A DNA stretch of 9,481 nt from Roseiarcus sp050013915. GTDB taxonomy: Bacteria; Pseudomonadota; Alphaproteobacteria; Rhizobiales; Beijerinckiaceae. Position numbers and translations under genes: made by a program. Positions 1-7,915 of this stretch are shown piece by piece. Numbering within the stretch: the stretch's first letter is position 1; each line of letters begins with the position of its first letter. Under the pieces are notes generated by a model. It was not told the origin of the DNA. It was given only the letters and a program-made list of their open reading frames with translations, and ran no database searches. The stretch covers positions 1 through 9,481 of the forward strand of contig JBEKEI010000174.1 of assembly GCA_050013915.1 (NCBI GenBank). The letters are read 5' to 3'.

Positions 1-896
<896 letters not shown>

Positions 897-938
897 GGAC
901 GCCTCGGAATGGGGAGGATAGGGGATGGCCGACGCAAA

Positions 939-1013
939 CCGCCGGCCCGTCACCGGGACGGGCCGGCGGTCCGCGACGCCTCTCAAGTCAGGCGCGCGCG
1001 TCGACCGCGCGCC
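939..1013 (-). promoter_or_regulatory. Two intercistronic stem-loops between binding-protein and ATPase genes
   Basis: Two perfect inverted repeats sit in the 123-base gap after the binding-protein stop codon. The first has 8-bp arms (991-998 and 1006-1013, GGCGCGCG/CGCGCGCC) with a 7-base loop. The second has 12-bp arms (939-950 and 958-969, CCGCCGGCCCGT and its complement) with a 7-base loop, and is followed on the transcribed strand by only three T. Such structures after binding-protein genes often protect the upstream message or act as partial terminators, giving more binding protein than ATPase. The hairpins are seen directly; the role is inferred. Confidence 0.6.
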
Positions 1014-1019
1014 GCGCGC

Positions 1020-1964
1020 TCACTTGACCTCGCCGAGCCGCTCGGCGTCGGTGAGGTTCGCCTTGGTGATCGCCACCGGCGTCAGCAACGTGACCTGCTG
1101 GTCGGGCTTCTTGCCGGTCTTGAGGAAGTCGACCAGCATCTTGACGCCGATCGCGCTCTGCTTGGCGGGGAACTGCTCGATCGTCGCGCTGAGCCCGCCG
1201 TCGCGGACCTGCGCCAGCGCCTCGGGCAGCGCGTCGAAGCCGATGAGGACGATGCCCTTGAGGTTGCGCGCCCTGACCGCCTCCATCGCGCCGAGGGCCA
1301 TGTCGTCGTTGGCGGCGACGATGACCTGCGGCGGTTTGGCCATGCCGGCGAGCGCGGCCTCGGTCACCGAAAGACCCTTGGCCCGATCGAAGCCGGCGGT
1401 CTGCTCGAACACGATTTTGTATTTGTCGCCGGCCTTGTCGAGCACGTTGTGCAGCCCCTTGTTGCGATCGATCGCCGGGCTGGCGCCCGACTGGCCCTGC
1501 AGGTTCACGATCGTGGCGCCGTCCGGAAACAGGCTGACGATCAGATTGCCCTGCGCTTCGCCGCCCTTGACGTTGTCGGCGCCGACATGGCCGAGAATGC
1601 CCTTCACCGACGGCACGCGGCGGTCGACCGTGACGACCGGGACGTTGGCGTCGACCGCCTCCTGGAGCGCCGGCGCCATCGCGTCAACCTCGTTGGGGCT
1701 CAGAACGATGCCCTTGACCCCCTTGGTCAGCGCAGCCTCGATGTCGGCGGTCTGCTTGGGCGAGGACACCTGGCCGTCGCTCTCGATGACGTCGACGCCC
1801 TCCTTGGCGGCCTCGGCCTTGAACGCCGTCATCATGTGGACGAAGAACGGAAAGGTCAGGCCCGGCACCGAGGCCAGGATGACCGGCTTGTCCTCGGCGA
1901 AGACGGGAGCCGAGAGCCCCGCGGCCAAGAGGCCCGCGATGGCGATCCGACGGGTCAGTCGCAT
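1020..1964 (-). CDS. Periplasmic sugar-binding protein of ABC transporter (RbsB-like, Peripla_BP_4)
   Basis: This 314-residue protein binds a sugar in the periplasm and delivers it to the importer whose ATPase gene follows. It has a classic signal peptide: basic MRLTRR, a hydrophobic core and probable cleavage after VFA (residue 23). The mature part has the two-lobed ribose/galactose-binding fold. Likely ligand contacts by analogy with RbsB are VDRR (113-116), R167 in AIDRNKG, ANDD (218-221), GFDA (242-245) and Q264. The ATG at 1964 is chosen because the signal peptide begins there and GGAGGAA (1977-1971) lies 6 bases upstream, although the frame stays open much further upstream. The residue pattern favours a pentose such as ribose or xylose, and xylA nearby agrees, but the substrate is not proven. 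Confidence 0.93.
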   Translation of the reverse strand: MRLTRRIAIAGLLAAGLSAPVFAEDKPVILASVPGLTFPFFVHMMTAFKAEAAKEGVDVIESDGQVSSPKQTADIEAALTKGVKGIVLSPNEVDAMAPALQEAVDANVPVVTVDRRVPSVKGILGHVGADNVKGGEAQGNLIVSLFPDGATIVNLQGQSGASPAIDRNKGLHNVLDKAGDKYKIVFEQTAGFDRAKGLSVTEAALAGMAKPPQVIVAANDDMALGAMEAVRARNLKGIVLIGFDALPEALAQVRDGGLSATIEQFPAKQSAIGVKMLVDFLKTGKKPDQQVTLLTPVAITKANLTDAERLGEVK

Positions 1965-2009
1965 GGATGTTTCCTCCGTATGGTTGTACCGGGAGCCGGA
2001 TTTTTCCGG

Positions 2010-2043
2010 CCGGCGCGACCGCTTTTCGAAACCGTCGCGCCGG
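2010..2043. repeat. Inverted repeat in the leader of the binding-protein gene
   Basis: Ten-base arms CCGGCGCGAC (2010-2019) and GTCGCGCCGG (2034-2043) are perfect complements around a 14-base AT-richer spacer. A smaller CCGGA-TTTT-TCCGG hairpin lies beside it at 1996-2009. Both fall between the predicted promoter and the start codon of the sugar-binding protein gene, so they would be in its 5' untranslated RNA. They could form leader structure or a second operator; neither is shown. Confidence 0.5.
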
Positions 2044-2047
2044 TTAC

Positions 2048-2057
2048 TGGTATACCA
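2048..2057. promoter_or_regulatory. Candidate GntR/FadR-family operator (TGGTATACCA)
   Basis: The 10-base perfect palindrome TGGTATACCA lies upstream of the sugar-binding protein gene. On the minus strand it extends to AATTGGTATACCAGTA, close to the ATTGGTATACCAAT type of site recognised by UxuR/ExuR-like GntR regulators. It overlaps the predicted -10 element, the expected place for a repressor. No regulator gene is in the window, so the binding protein is unknown. Confidence 0.45.
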
Positions 2058-2078
2058 ATTGATTGCAAAGCCTGCCAA
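2049..2078 (-). promoter_or_regulatory. Candidate sigma70-type promoter of the sugar-transport operon
   Basis: On the minus strand, TTGGCA (2078-2073) and TATACC (2054-2049) are separated by 18 bases. They resemble -35 and -10 elements and lie about 85-110 bases upstream of the binding-protein start, with the -10 inside the palindrome at 2048-2057. The fit to consensus is moderate. Confidence 0.4.
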
Positions 2079-2119
2079 GCCCCCGCGCCGCCAAATAGGC
2101 GCCGGCGATCGTGAAAAGT

Positions 2120-3619
2120 TCAGATCGTCTGGTTGTAGGCGCCGACTTCCGGATTCTCGCGCAGGACGGCGTCGACCGCGGCGAACATTTCGCGCATGCG
2201 CGCCTCCGAGACCGGACTTTCGACGACCACGACGAGTTCGGGCTTGTTGGAGGAGGCGCGCACGAGCCCCCAGGTGCCGTCCGCGACCGTCACGCGCACG
2301 CCGTTGACGGTCGTCACCTCGCGGATCTTCTGCCCGGTCAGCGCGACGCCGCTCGCCTGCATGGCGCGGAACCGCGCGACGACGCGGTCGGCGACCGCAT
2401 ATTTGACCTCGTCCGCGCAATGGGGCGACATGGTCGGCGAGCCGAAGGTGCGCGGCAGGTCGCGATAGAGGTCGGCCATGGATTTGTCGGGGTTGCGGTC
2501 GAGCATCGACAGCACCGCGATCGCGGTGACGAAGCCGTCGTCGTAGCCGCGCCCGACCGGCGCGTTGAAGAAGAAATGGCCCGATTTCTCGAAGCCGGCG
2601 AGCGCGCCGAGATCGCGCACCCGGCGCTTGATGTGGGAATGGCCGGTCTTCCAATAGTCGGTCTTGGCGCCCTGCGCGAGCAGCCGCGGATCGGTCGCGA
2701 ACAGGCCGGTCGACTTGACGTCGACGACGAAGGTCGCGCCGGGATGGAGCTTCGACAGGTCGCGCGCGAGCATCACGCCGATCTTGTCGGCGAAGATTTC
2801 CGCGCCCTCGTCGTCGACCACGCCGCAGCGGTCGCCGTCGCCGTCGAAGCCGAGCGCCAGATCGGCGCCCGACGCGCGCACCGCCGCGGCCATCGCATGC
2901 AGCATGTGGAGGTCTTCGGGATTGGGATTGTAGCGCGGGAAGGTGAAATCGAGGTCGCAGTCGAGGGCGACGACCTCGCAGCCCAGCGCCGAAAGGATCT
3001 GCGGCGCGAAGGCGCCCGCCGTGCCATTGCCGCACGCCGCCACGACCTTCATCGCGCGCGCGAATTTCGGCCGGCCGGTGAGGTCGGCCGCGTAGCGGGC
3101 GGGGAAGCCCTCGACGAAGCGATAGCCGCCGCCCTCGGCGTAGCGCAGGCGGCCGCCGATCACGATTTCGCGCAGGCGGCCCATCTCCTCGGGGCCGAAG
3201 GTGACCGGGCGCTGCGCGCCCATCTTCACGCCGGTCCAGCCGTTGTCGTTGTGCGAGGCGGTCACCATCGCGACGGCGGGGACGTCGAGATCGAATTGCG
3301 CGAAATAGGCCATCGGCGTGATCGCCAGGCCGATGTCGTGGACCTTGACGCCCGCCGCCATCAGGCCGGCGATCAGCGCGTATTTGATCGATGCGGAATA
3401 GCTGCGGAAGTCGTGGCCGACGACGATTTCGGGCCTGACGCCCATTTCGCGCAGCAGCGCGCCGAGCCCGAGCCCGAGCGCCTGCACGCCCATGAGGTTG
3501 ATCTCCTTCTCGAACAGCCAGCGCGCATCATATTCGCGAAAGCCGGTCGGCTTGACCATCGGGCGGGATTCATAGGCGTAGCTGTTGGGAAGGAGCTGCG
3601 GTTCGGGCTTGGGAAACAT
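2120..3619 (-). CDS. Phosphomannomutase/phosphoglucomutase
   Basis: This 499-residue cytoplasmic enzyme of the alpha-D-phosphohexomutase family moves the phosphate between C6 and C1 of mannose or glucose, feeding nucleotide-sugar and polysaccharide synthesis. The four family motifs appear in order: the phosphoserine loop TASHND (120-125, Ser122), the metal-binding loop DGDGDR (259-264), the sugar-recognition loop FEKSGH (343-348) and the phosphate-binding loop RASSNKPEL (454-462). The N-terminal TGFREYDARW segment is typical of alphaproteobacterial ManB/ExoC-type enzymes. The length is normal and the gene is intact. The ATG at 3619 has GAGG (3630-3627) 7 bases upstream. It lies between the protease and sugar-transport genes on the same strand, with gaps of 100 to 160 bases, so it may have its own promoter. 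Mannose versus glucose specificity cannot be read from sequence; glucosamine mutase is unlikely because that serine loop differs. Confidence 0.94.
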   Translation of the reverse strand: MFPKPEPQLLPNSYAYESRPMVKPTGFREYDARWLFEKEINLMGVQALGLGLGALLREMGVRPEIVVGHDFRSYSASIKYALIAGLMAAGVKVHDIGLAITPMAYFAQFDLDVPAVAMVTASHNDNGWTGVKMGAQRPVTFGPEEMGRLREIVIGGRLRYAEGGGYRFVEGFPARYAADLTGRPKFARAMKVVAACGNGTAGAFAPQILSALGCEVVALDCDLDFTFPRYNPNPEDLHMLHAMAAAVRASGADLALGFDGDGDRCGVVDDEGAEIFADKIGVMLARDLSKLHPGATFVVDVKSTGLFATDPRLLAQGAKTDYWKTGHSHIKRRVRDLGALAGFEKSGHFFFNAPVGRGYDDGFVTAIAVLSMLDRNPDKSMADLYRDLPRTFGSPTMSPHCADEVKYAVADRVVARFRAMQASGVALTGQKIREVTTVNGVRVTVADGTWGLVRASSNKPELVVVVESPVSEARMREMFAAVDAVLRENPEVGAYNQTI

Positions 3620-3691
3620 CGGGGGGCCTCGCGCGCGCGTTCGGGGCGCCAGGGGTCCCGGCGCGCCCGCCTTGCTACAGCATTGGGCTGT

Positions 3692-3717
3692 GAAAACAAG
3701 CGGCGCCGCGCGGGCGC
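3692..3717 (-). terminator. Weak candidate terminator after the aspartic protease gene
   Basis: On the minus strand, just after the protease stop codon, GCGCC (3717-3713) can pair with GGCGC (3707-3703) around a 5-base loop. After three further bases comes a T-rich run TTGTTTT (3699-3693). The stem is short, so this is at best a weak intrinsic terminator. Confidence 0.25.
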
Positions 3718-3718
3718 G

Positions 3719-4261
3719 TCACTGGCGCAGGACGAGCTTGCCGGACTTCTGCTCGACGCTGGCGAGGCGGCGCAGGAAGCTCATGCCGAGCAGGTTGGTC
3801 GGGCTGGCGCCGCGTTCGGCGACGAGCGCCTGGACGTCGCCGAGATAGATCGGGCCGAGCGCGACATGGCTGAGGGTGATCGGCGCCACCATGGCGACGC
3901 CGTTGGCGGTCTGCACGCGACCGGTATAATCGGCCCGGAGGACTTGCAGCCCGATGCGCTCGGCGGTCTCGTAGGACAGGACGACGAAACTCGCGCCGGT
4001 GTCGACCATGACCCTGACCGGCTGCCCGTTGATTTCGACCTCGGCGCCGAACTGGCCGAACCTGTCGGGCTCGAGCGTCGTCTCGCCGGCGGCGGCCGGC
4101 TCGGGCGCCGCCTCGGCGATCGCGGCCCTCGGCGTGAGCCGCTGGCTCGGCTCGACCGGGTTCCGGCTGGCCGATGCGGCCACCAGCGTCGAGGCGATCT
4201 GCGGCGCCGCCAGGGCGAGCATCGAGGCGAAGGCCGCCAGCGCCAAGGCAATCCGCACCAT
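3719..4261 (-). CDS. Membrane-anchored retropepsin-like aspartic protease (TIGR02281/clan AA type)
   Basis: This 180-residue protein has an N-terminal hydrophobic stretch (residues 3-28, MVRIALALAAFASM...) that should act as a signal or single membrane anchor. An Ala/Pro-rich linker (about 29-65) leads to a single retropepsin domain (about 70-180) facing the periplasm. The catalytic motif is VDTGAS (86-91, Asp87), followed by the conserved NLLGMSFLRRL (156-166) that closes the fold. One such domain must dimerise to make an active site. The start is uncertain: the same frame also has an ATG at 4279 and a GTG at 4294, giving up to 191 residues, and none has a good ribosome site. I chose 4261 because the hydrophobic segment starts there. 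Its substrate is unknown and its position between xylA and the mutase gene may be incidental. Confidence 0.85.
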   Translation of the reverse strand: MVRIALALAAFASMLALAAPQIASTLVAASASRNPVEPSQRLTPRAAIAEAAPEPAAAGETTLEPDRFGQFGAEVEINGQPVRVMVDTGASFVVLSYETAERIGLQVLRADYTGRVQTANGVAMVAPITLSHVALGPIYLGDVQALVAERGASPTNLLGMSFLRRLASVEQKSGKLVLRQ

Positions 4262-4357
4262 CTCGCACCCGCCCGCCATCCCGCACCAACGCACGACATT
4301 GGCGCGGCGAGTCCGAACAGACGGTTAAGCGGAGGCGCCCGAACCGGCCGGGTCGGC

Positions 4358-4377
4358 CGCCCGCGGCGCGGCGGGCG
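4358..4377 (-). terminator. GC-rich stem-loop downstream of xylA
   Basis: A perfect 7-bp stem, CGCCCGC (4358-4364) with GCGGGCG (4371-4377), closes a 6-base loop 41 bases after the xylA stop codon. There is no T-run after it on the minus strand, so if it ends transcription it probably needs Rho; it could also be a 3' stabilising structure. The hairpin is seen; the role is a guess. Confidence 0.3.
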
Positions 4378-4417
4378 CGCCCCGTTCGATTCAGCATGAC
4401 TCGCCGGTGACCGCGAT

Positions 4418-5728
4418 TCAGACAAATCGATTGAGCAGGTTCTCCAGATATTCCTGCCGCCCCGATCTCGGCCGGGGATCGACGCCGTCGCGCGCGACGC
4501 GCGCGGCGATTTCAGCGAGCGAGGCCTTGCCGCCGAGCATCGCCCGCGCCTCCGGCGCGTCCCAGCGGGCGTAGCGCCCGGCGAGGAAGCGGTCATACTC
4601 CCCGTCCTCGATCAGCTTCGCCGCCGCGATCAGCGCCTGGGCGCAGACGTCGAGCCCGCCGATATGGCCGATCAGCAGATCCTGCGGATCGATCGACTGC
4701 CGGCGCAGCTTGGCGTCGAAATTGAGCCCGCCCGGCGCGAGGCCGCCGCCCTTGAGGATCTGATAGAAGGCGGGGACGAGTTCGGCGGCGTTGTTGGGGA
4801 ACTGGTCGGTGTCCCAGCCCGACTGGTAGTCGTTGCGGTTGGCGTCGAGCGAGCCGAGCAGGCCGAGCGCGACCGCCATCGCGACCTCGTGCTCGAAGGA
4901 ATGGCCGGCGAGCACGGCGTGGCCGACCTCGATATTGACCTTGACCTCCTTCTCCAGCCCGAAGCGCTGGAGGAAGCCGAACACGGTGGCGACGTCATAG
5001 TCGTATTGATGCTTGGTCGGCTCCTGCGGCTTGGGCTCGACCAGCAGCACGCCTTTGAACCCGACTTTATGCCGGTAGTCGACGACCAGCGACAGGAACC
5101 GGCCGAGCTGCTCCTGCTCGCGCCGCAGATCGGTGTTGAGCAGCGTCTCGTAGCCCTCGCGGCCGCCCCACAGCACGTAATTGGCGCCGCCGAGCCGATG
5201 CGTGGCGTCGAGCGCGTTCTTCACCTGCGCGGCGGCATAGGCGAACACGTCGGGGTCGGGATTGGTCGCCGCGCCCGCCATATAGCGGGGATGGCTGAAC
5301 AGATTGGCGGTGCCCCACAGCAGGCCGACGCCGGAGGCCTTCATCTTGGCGGCGAAAATCTCCGATATCGCCTCGAGGTTGCGGCCGAATTCGGCGAGAT
5401 TGGCCCCCTCGGGGACGACGTCGCGGTCGTGGAAGGTGAAGAAGGGGACGCCGAGCAGGCCGAACATTTCGAAGGCGACGTCGGCCTTGAGCCGCGCGTG
5501 CTCCATCGTCTCGCCGAACCACGGCCGCTCGAACGTCGGCGCGCCGAACATGTCGGAGCCGGGCCAGGCGAAATTGTGCCAGTAGCAGACCGCCGGGCGC
5601 AGATGCTCGGCGATCGTCCTGCCGAGGACCTTGCGGTCCGCCTCGTAATGGCGATAGGCGAGCGGATTGGCGCTGTGCGCGCCCTCGAAGCGGATCGGCG
5701 CGATATCGCCGAAGAAGCCGGTCGCCAT
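4418..5728 (-). CDS. xylA: Xylose isomerase
   Basis: This enzyme interconverts D-xylose and D-xylulose in the cytoplasm, the first step of the isomerase route of xylose use, and also acts on glucose. The protein is 436 residues, the normal length of the class II (E. coli-like) type. Active-site residues are all present one position below E. coli numbering: His100 and Asp103 in FHDRD, Glu231 and Lys233 in VEPKP, Glu267 and His270 in NIEVGH, Asp295, Asp306 and Asp308 in WDTD, and Asp338. The ATG at 5728 is set by the normal N-terminus and by GGGGGAG (5742-5736) 7 bases upstream; the frame stays open further upstream but that part does not look like the family. No xylulokinase or XylR gene is visible, so the rest of the pathway is elsewhere or to the left of the window. 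Confidence 0.97.
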   Translation of the reverse strand: MATGFFGDIAPIRFEGAHSANPLAYRHYEADRKVLGRTIAEHLRPAVCYWHNFAWPGSDMFGAPTFERPWFGETMEHARLKADVAFEMFGLLGVPFFTFHDRDVVPEGANLAEFGRNLEAISEIFAAKMKASGVGLLWGTANLFSHPRYMAGAATNPDPDVFAYAAAQVKNALDATHRLGGANYVLWGGREGYETLLNTDLRREQEQLGRFLSLVVDYRHKVGFKGVLLVEPKPQEPTKHQYDYDVATVFGFLQRFGLEKEVKVNIEVGHAVLAGHSFEHEVAMAVALGLLGSLDANRNDYQSGWDTDQFPNNAAELVPAFYQILKGGGLAPGGLNFDAKLRRQSIDPQDLLIGHIGGLDVCAQALIAAAKLIEDGEYDRFLAGRYARWDAPEARAMLGGKASLAEIAARVARDGVDPRPRSGRQEYLENLLNRFV

Positions 5729-5779
5729 CCCTGATCTCCCCCTGATGCCGACGCGTCGCGCGCGCCCTGGGCTGGCGGC

Positions 5780-5808
5780 ATTTGTTTCGCCGCCGGGGCG
5801 CCTGTCAA
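5780..5808 (-). promoter_or_regulatory. Candidate xylA promoter
   Basis: On the minus strand a perfect TTGACA (5808-5803) is followed after 17 bases by ACAAAT (5785-5780), about 50 bases before the xylA start codon. The -35 is consensus and the -10 matches three of six positions. It lies in the divergent space shared with the methyltransferase gene. Confidence 0.55.
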
Positions 5809-5850
5809 GCGCGCTGGCGCGGCGGGGCCCGCGCCGCCTATCCTGCCGGT

Positions 5851-7092
5851 ATGACCGATTCGGCCCTCGAAACGCTTCCCCTGCCCGCCCCCGGGCGCGC
5901 AAGCGACGCGACGCCGTCGCTGCGCGAGCTCGTGCGCGACTTCAGCGGCTTCGGACAGGCGTCGATCGAGACGCTGGACGGCGGCGTTCCCTATCTCGTC
6001 AACGAATTCTGGACCGCGGGGCAGCGCCGCGGCCATGCGCTGCACGAGGTGAGCTACCGCGCCTGCTTCAAGCCGCAATTGCCGGCCTTCTTCATCGAGC
6101 GGCTGACCCGGCCCGGCGAGGCGGTCCACGATCCCTTCATGGGCCGCGGCACCACGCCGCTGCAGGCCGCGCTGATGGGCCGCCGGCCGCTCGGCGCCGA
6201 CGTCAACCCGCTGAGCGTCATGCTGACGCGGCCGCGGCTGAGCCCGCCGACGCTCGCCGACATCGCCGCCCGGCTCGTCGAGGTCCCCTGGGACGCCGGC
6301 GCGAACGAGGACCCCGATCTCCTCGCCTTCTATCATCCGCGCACGCTGCGCCGGCTCGCCGCGCTGCGCGGCTGGCTGATCGATCAGGCGCCGCCGGACG
6401 GCGCCGCGCGGCCGGTCGACGACTGGATCCGGATGGTCGCGCTGAACCGGCTCACCGGCCATTCCCCCGGCTTCTTCTCGGTCTATACGCTGCCCCCGAA
6501 TCAGGCCGCCTCCGCCGCCGCGCAGCGGCGGATCAACGCCAGGCGCGGCCAGACGCCGCCCGAGCGCGATATCGCCGCGCTGATCCTGCGCAAGTCGGCC
6601 GCGCTGCTCGCCGACGGCCCGCCGCCGCCCCACCCCGCCCCGCTGCTGGCGACCGGCCCGGCGCATGCGGCGCCGGGCATTGCGAGCGGCTCGGTCGCGC
6701 TGGTCGTCACCTCGCCGCCGTTCCTCGACGTCGTCGACTATGCCGGGGACAATTGGCTGCGCAGCTGGTTCGCCGGCGTCGATCCCGCGCAAGTCGCGAT
6801 CGCCCGCCACCGGACCGAGGTCGGCTGGCAGGCGATGGTGCGCGGCGCGCTCGCCGAGCTCGCGCGGGTGCTGCGCCCGGGCGGCCATGTCGCCTTCGAG
6901 GTCGGCGAGGTGCGCGGCGGCAGGGTGCTGCTCGAGCGGCTGGTCTGGGACGCGGCCGAGGGGCTGCCGTTTTCGCGGCTGTTCGTGATGGTGAACCGGC
7001 AGGCCTTCACCAAGACGGCGAACTGCTGGGGCGTGCGCAACAACGCCAAGGGGACGAATACGAACCGGATCGTGGTGTTGCGGCGGACGTGA
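5851..7092 (+). CDS. DNA methyltransferase-like protein (N4/N6-type, motif order I then IV)
   Basis: This 413-residue protein carries the marks of an amino-methyltransferase using S-adenosylmethionine. DPFMGRGTT (94-102) is the SAM-binding motif I, the following GADVNP (115-120) supplies the acidic residue expected to hold the adenosine, and TSPPF (287-291) is the catalytic motif IV, whose Ser-Pro-Pro form leans towards N4-cytosine or an unusual substrate. About 185 residues separate them, room for a target-recognition region (LNRLTGHSPGFFSVYTLPPNQ at 198-218 looks highly conserved). The strongly conserved-looking tail has KTANCWGV (388-395) and GTNTNR (401-406). The ATG at 5851 is preferred over a TTG at 5782 because the upstream 23 residues are basic and family-unlike. 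No good ribosome site precedes it. No restriction gene is adjacent, so it may be a solitary methylase; an RNA target cannot be excluded. Confidence 0.82.
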   Translation: MTDSALETLPLPAPGRASDATPSLRELVRDFSGFGQASIETLDGGVPYLVNEFWTAGQRRGHALHEVSYRACFKPQLPAFFIERLTRPGEAVHDPFMGRGTTPLQAALMGRRPLGADVNPLSVMLTRPRLSPPTLADIAARLVEVPWDAGANEDPDLLAFYHPRTLRRLAALRGWLIDQAPPDGAARPVDDWIRMVALNRLTGHSPGFFSVYTLPPNQAASAAAQRRINARRGQTPPERDIAALILRKSAALLADGPPPPHPAPLLATGPAHAAPGIASGSVALVVTSPPFLDVVDYAGDNWLRSWFAGVDPAQVAIARHRTEVGWQAMVRGALAELARVLRPGGHVAFEVGEVRGGRVLLERLVWDAAEGLPFSRLFVMVNRQAFTKTANCWGVRNNAKGTNTNRIVVLRRT

Positions 7093-7131
7093 GGGGGCGA
7101 CGCTCTGCGAGAATCGTCCTGCGTTCGGCGC

Positions 7132-7536
7132 TCATCCCAGGCCGCGGCGGTCCTCCAGCGTGAGCTGCGCGATGAAGCCGGACCGACTCTCGCCGGCCGC
7201 GCCCGCCAGCGCGTCGAGGCGGCGCAGCACCCGGCGGGGCAGCGAGATATTCACTCGCTCGATCGTGTCGTCGAGCAAGCCGGGATCGAGCGTGATGACC
7301 CCGAAGGTCCAGCCCGCATAGGCCGGGTCCGCCCGCAGCGATTCGAGGCGGGACGGCGTGGGAATCGCCTCGCCGGCGTCGAGCGCGGCGTCGATCCAGG
7401 CCGCGGCCGCCTCCTCCGCGCCTGAAAACGCCTCGTCGAGACTGTCCCCGGCGGAAAAGCAGCCCGGGAGATCGGGAACGACGACGCCGAAGGCCTTGCC
7501 TTCGTCGCCGGGCTCTACGGCGATGGGGTAGCGCAT
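7132..7536 (-). CDS. hicB: HicB-family antitoxin with C-terminal ribbon-helix-helix domain
   Basis: This 134-residue antitoxin should neutralise the HicA mRNA-cleaving toxin encoded just upstream and repress the shared promoter. Residues 1-85 form the HicB partial RNase H-like fold, with the typical VVPDLPGCFSAGDSLDEA (19-36) and a following Ala-rich helix (EEAAAAWIDAAL). Residues 92-128 (ERVNISLPRRVLRRLDALA...SRSGFIAQL) are a ribbon-helix-helix DNA-binding domain. GGAG (7546-7543) lies 6 bases before the ATG. It starts 19 bases after the hicA stop codon on the same strand, so the two are one operon with the toxin first, the usual hicAB order. The gene is intact, unlike its degraded copy at 8229-8513. 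Confidence 0.93.
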   Translation of the reverse strand: MRYPIAVEPGDEGKAFGVVVPDLPGCFSAGDSLDEAFSGAEEAAAAWIDAALDAGEAIPTPSRLESLRADPAYAGWTFGVITLDPGLLDDTIERVNISLPRRVLRRLDALAGAAGESRSGFIAQLTLEDRRGLG

Positions 7537-7555
7537 GGCGTTCTCCGTCGATCCC

Positions 7556-7735
7556 CTACAATCCCGCCCGCCGCCGGATGGCGGCGATCAATCCGATCCC
7601 CAGATCCTTTTTCGGATGCGGTACGACGATGTGGCCCGGCCGGCTCGGATGCTTGAAGACGTGGTGCGAGCCGCGAACGCGATCCAGGGTCCATCCCGCG
7701 GCCTCGAGCTCCCGGATGAGGTCCGCGCTCATCAT
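7556..7735 (-). CDS. hicA: HicA-family mRNA interferase toxin
   Basis: This 59-residue protein is a HicA toxin, a small double-stranded-RNA-binding-fold enzyme that cleaves mRNA and halts growth until HicB binds it. The length matches the family (about 58-60). It shows the conserved LIRELEAAGW helix (6-15), the catalytic loop GSHHVF (22-27, His24 by family position) and the downstream HIVVPHPKKDLGIGLIAAI (35-53). Four ATG codons in frame are possible (7747, 7744, 7735, 7732). I chose 7735 because the -10 box occupies 7748-7743 and the predicted transcription start falls at 7735 itself, so the two upstream ATGs would not be in the message. No Shine-Dalgarno sequence exists for any of them, which fits a leaderless mRNA. 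Confidence 0.9.
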   Translation of the reverse strand: MMSADLIRELEAAGWTLDRVRGSHHVFKHPSRPGHIVVPHPKKDLGIGLIAAIRRRAGL

Positions 7736-7742
7736 GCTACAC

Positions 7743-7771
7743 ATCATACACACGAGCTGCCGGTCGGTCAA
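7743..7771 (-). promoter_or_regulatory. hicAB promoter (sigma70-type)
   Basis: On the minus strand TTGACC (7771-7766) and TATGAT (7748-7743) are separated by exactly 17 bases, five of six matches to consensus for each. The expected start point, 7-8 bases after the -10, coincides with the hicA ATG at 7735. A 9-base near-direct repeat (GTGTATGAT then GTGTAGCAT, 7751-7734) covers the -10 and start point and could be the HicB operator; that part is inference. Confidence 0.65.
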
Positions 7772-7850
7772 CGACGGGGCTCCGGCAGGCAACCCAATAG
7801 GATTTGCGGTCAGCCCGTCCGTCGGGTCGGCGACGGTGGCCGCACCCGCG

Positions 7851-7915
7851 AAACATGGCTAACGAATTGTTAATTCCTTCGGGCCAGAACTGTTCATCCT
7901 CGGAGGCGCTGTCCC
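7851..7915 (+). promoter_or_regulatory. Conserved 5' region of small gene 1 with CtrA-box-like site
   Basis: About 65 bases upstream of the first 82-residue gene match, at roughly 79%, the region upstream of the second copy (8968-9033). It contains CTAA-CGAATTG-TTAA (7859-7873), one mismatch from the CtrA consensus TTAA-N7-TTAA, ending 42 bases before the ATG, and a GGAGG ribosome site (7902-7906) 9 bases before it. Regulation by CtrA is inferred from the motif only. No clear sigma70 -10 is seen. Confidence 0.45.

Noticed and set aside
5782..5850. TTG start giving a 436-residue methyltransferase
   Set aside because: The 23 extra residues are Arg/Ala-rich and sit over the xylA promoter; the ATG at 5851 starts a more ordinary N-terminus.
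7736..7792. Longer HicA reading (78 residues) starting upstream of 7735
   Set aside because: The extra residues overlap the -35 and -10 boxes of a near-consensus promoter, have no ribosome site and exceed the normal family length of about 58-60.
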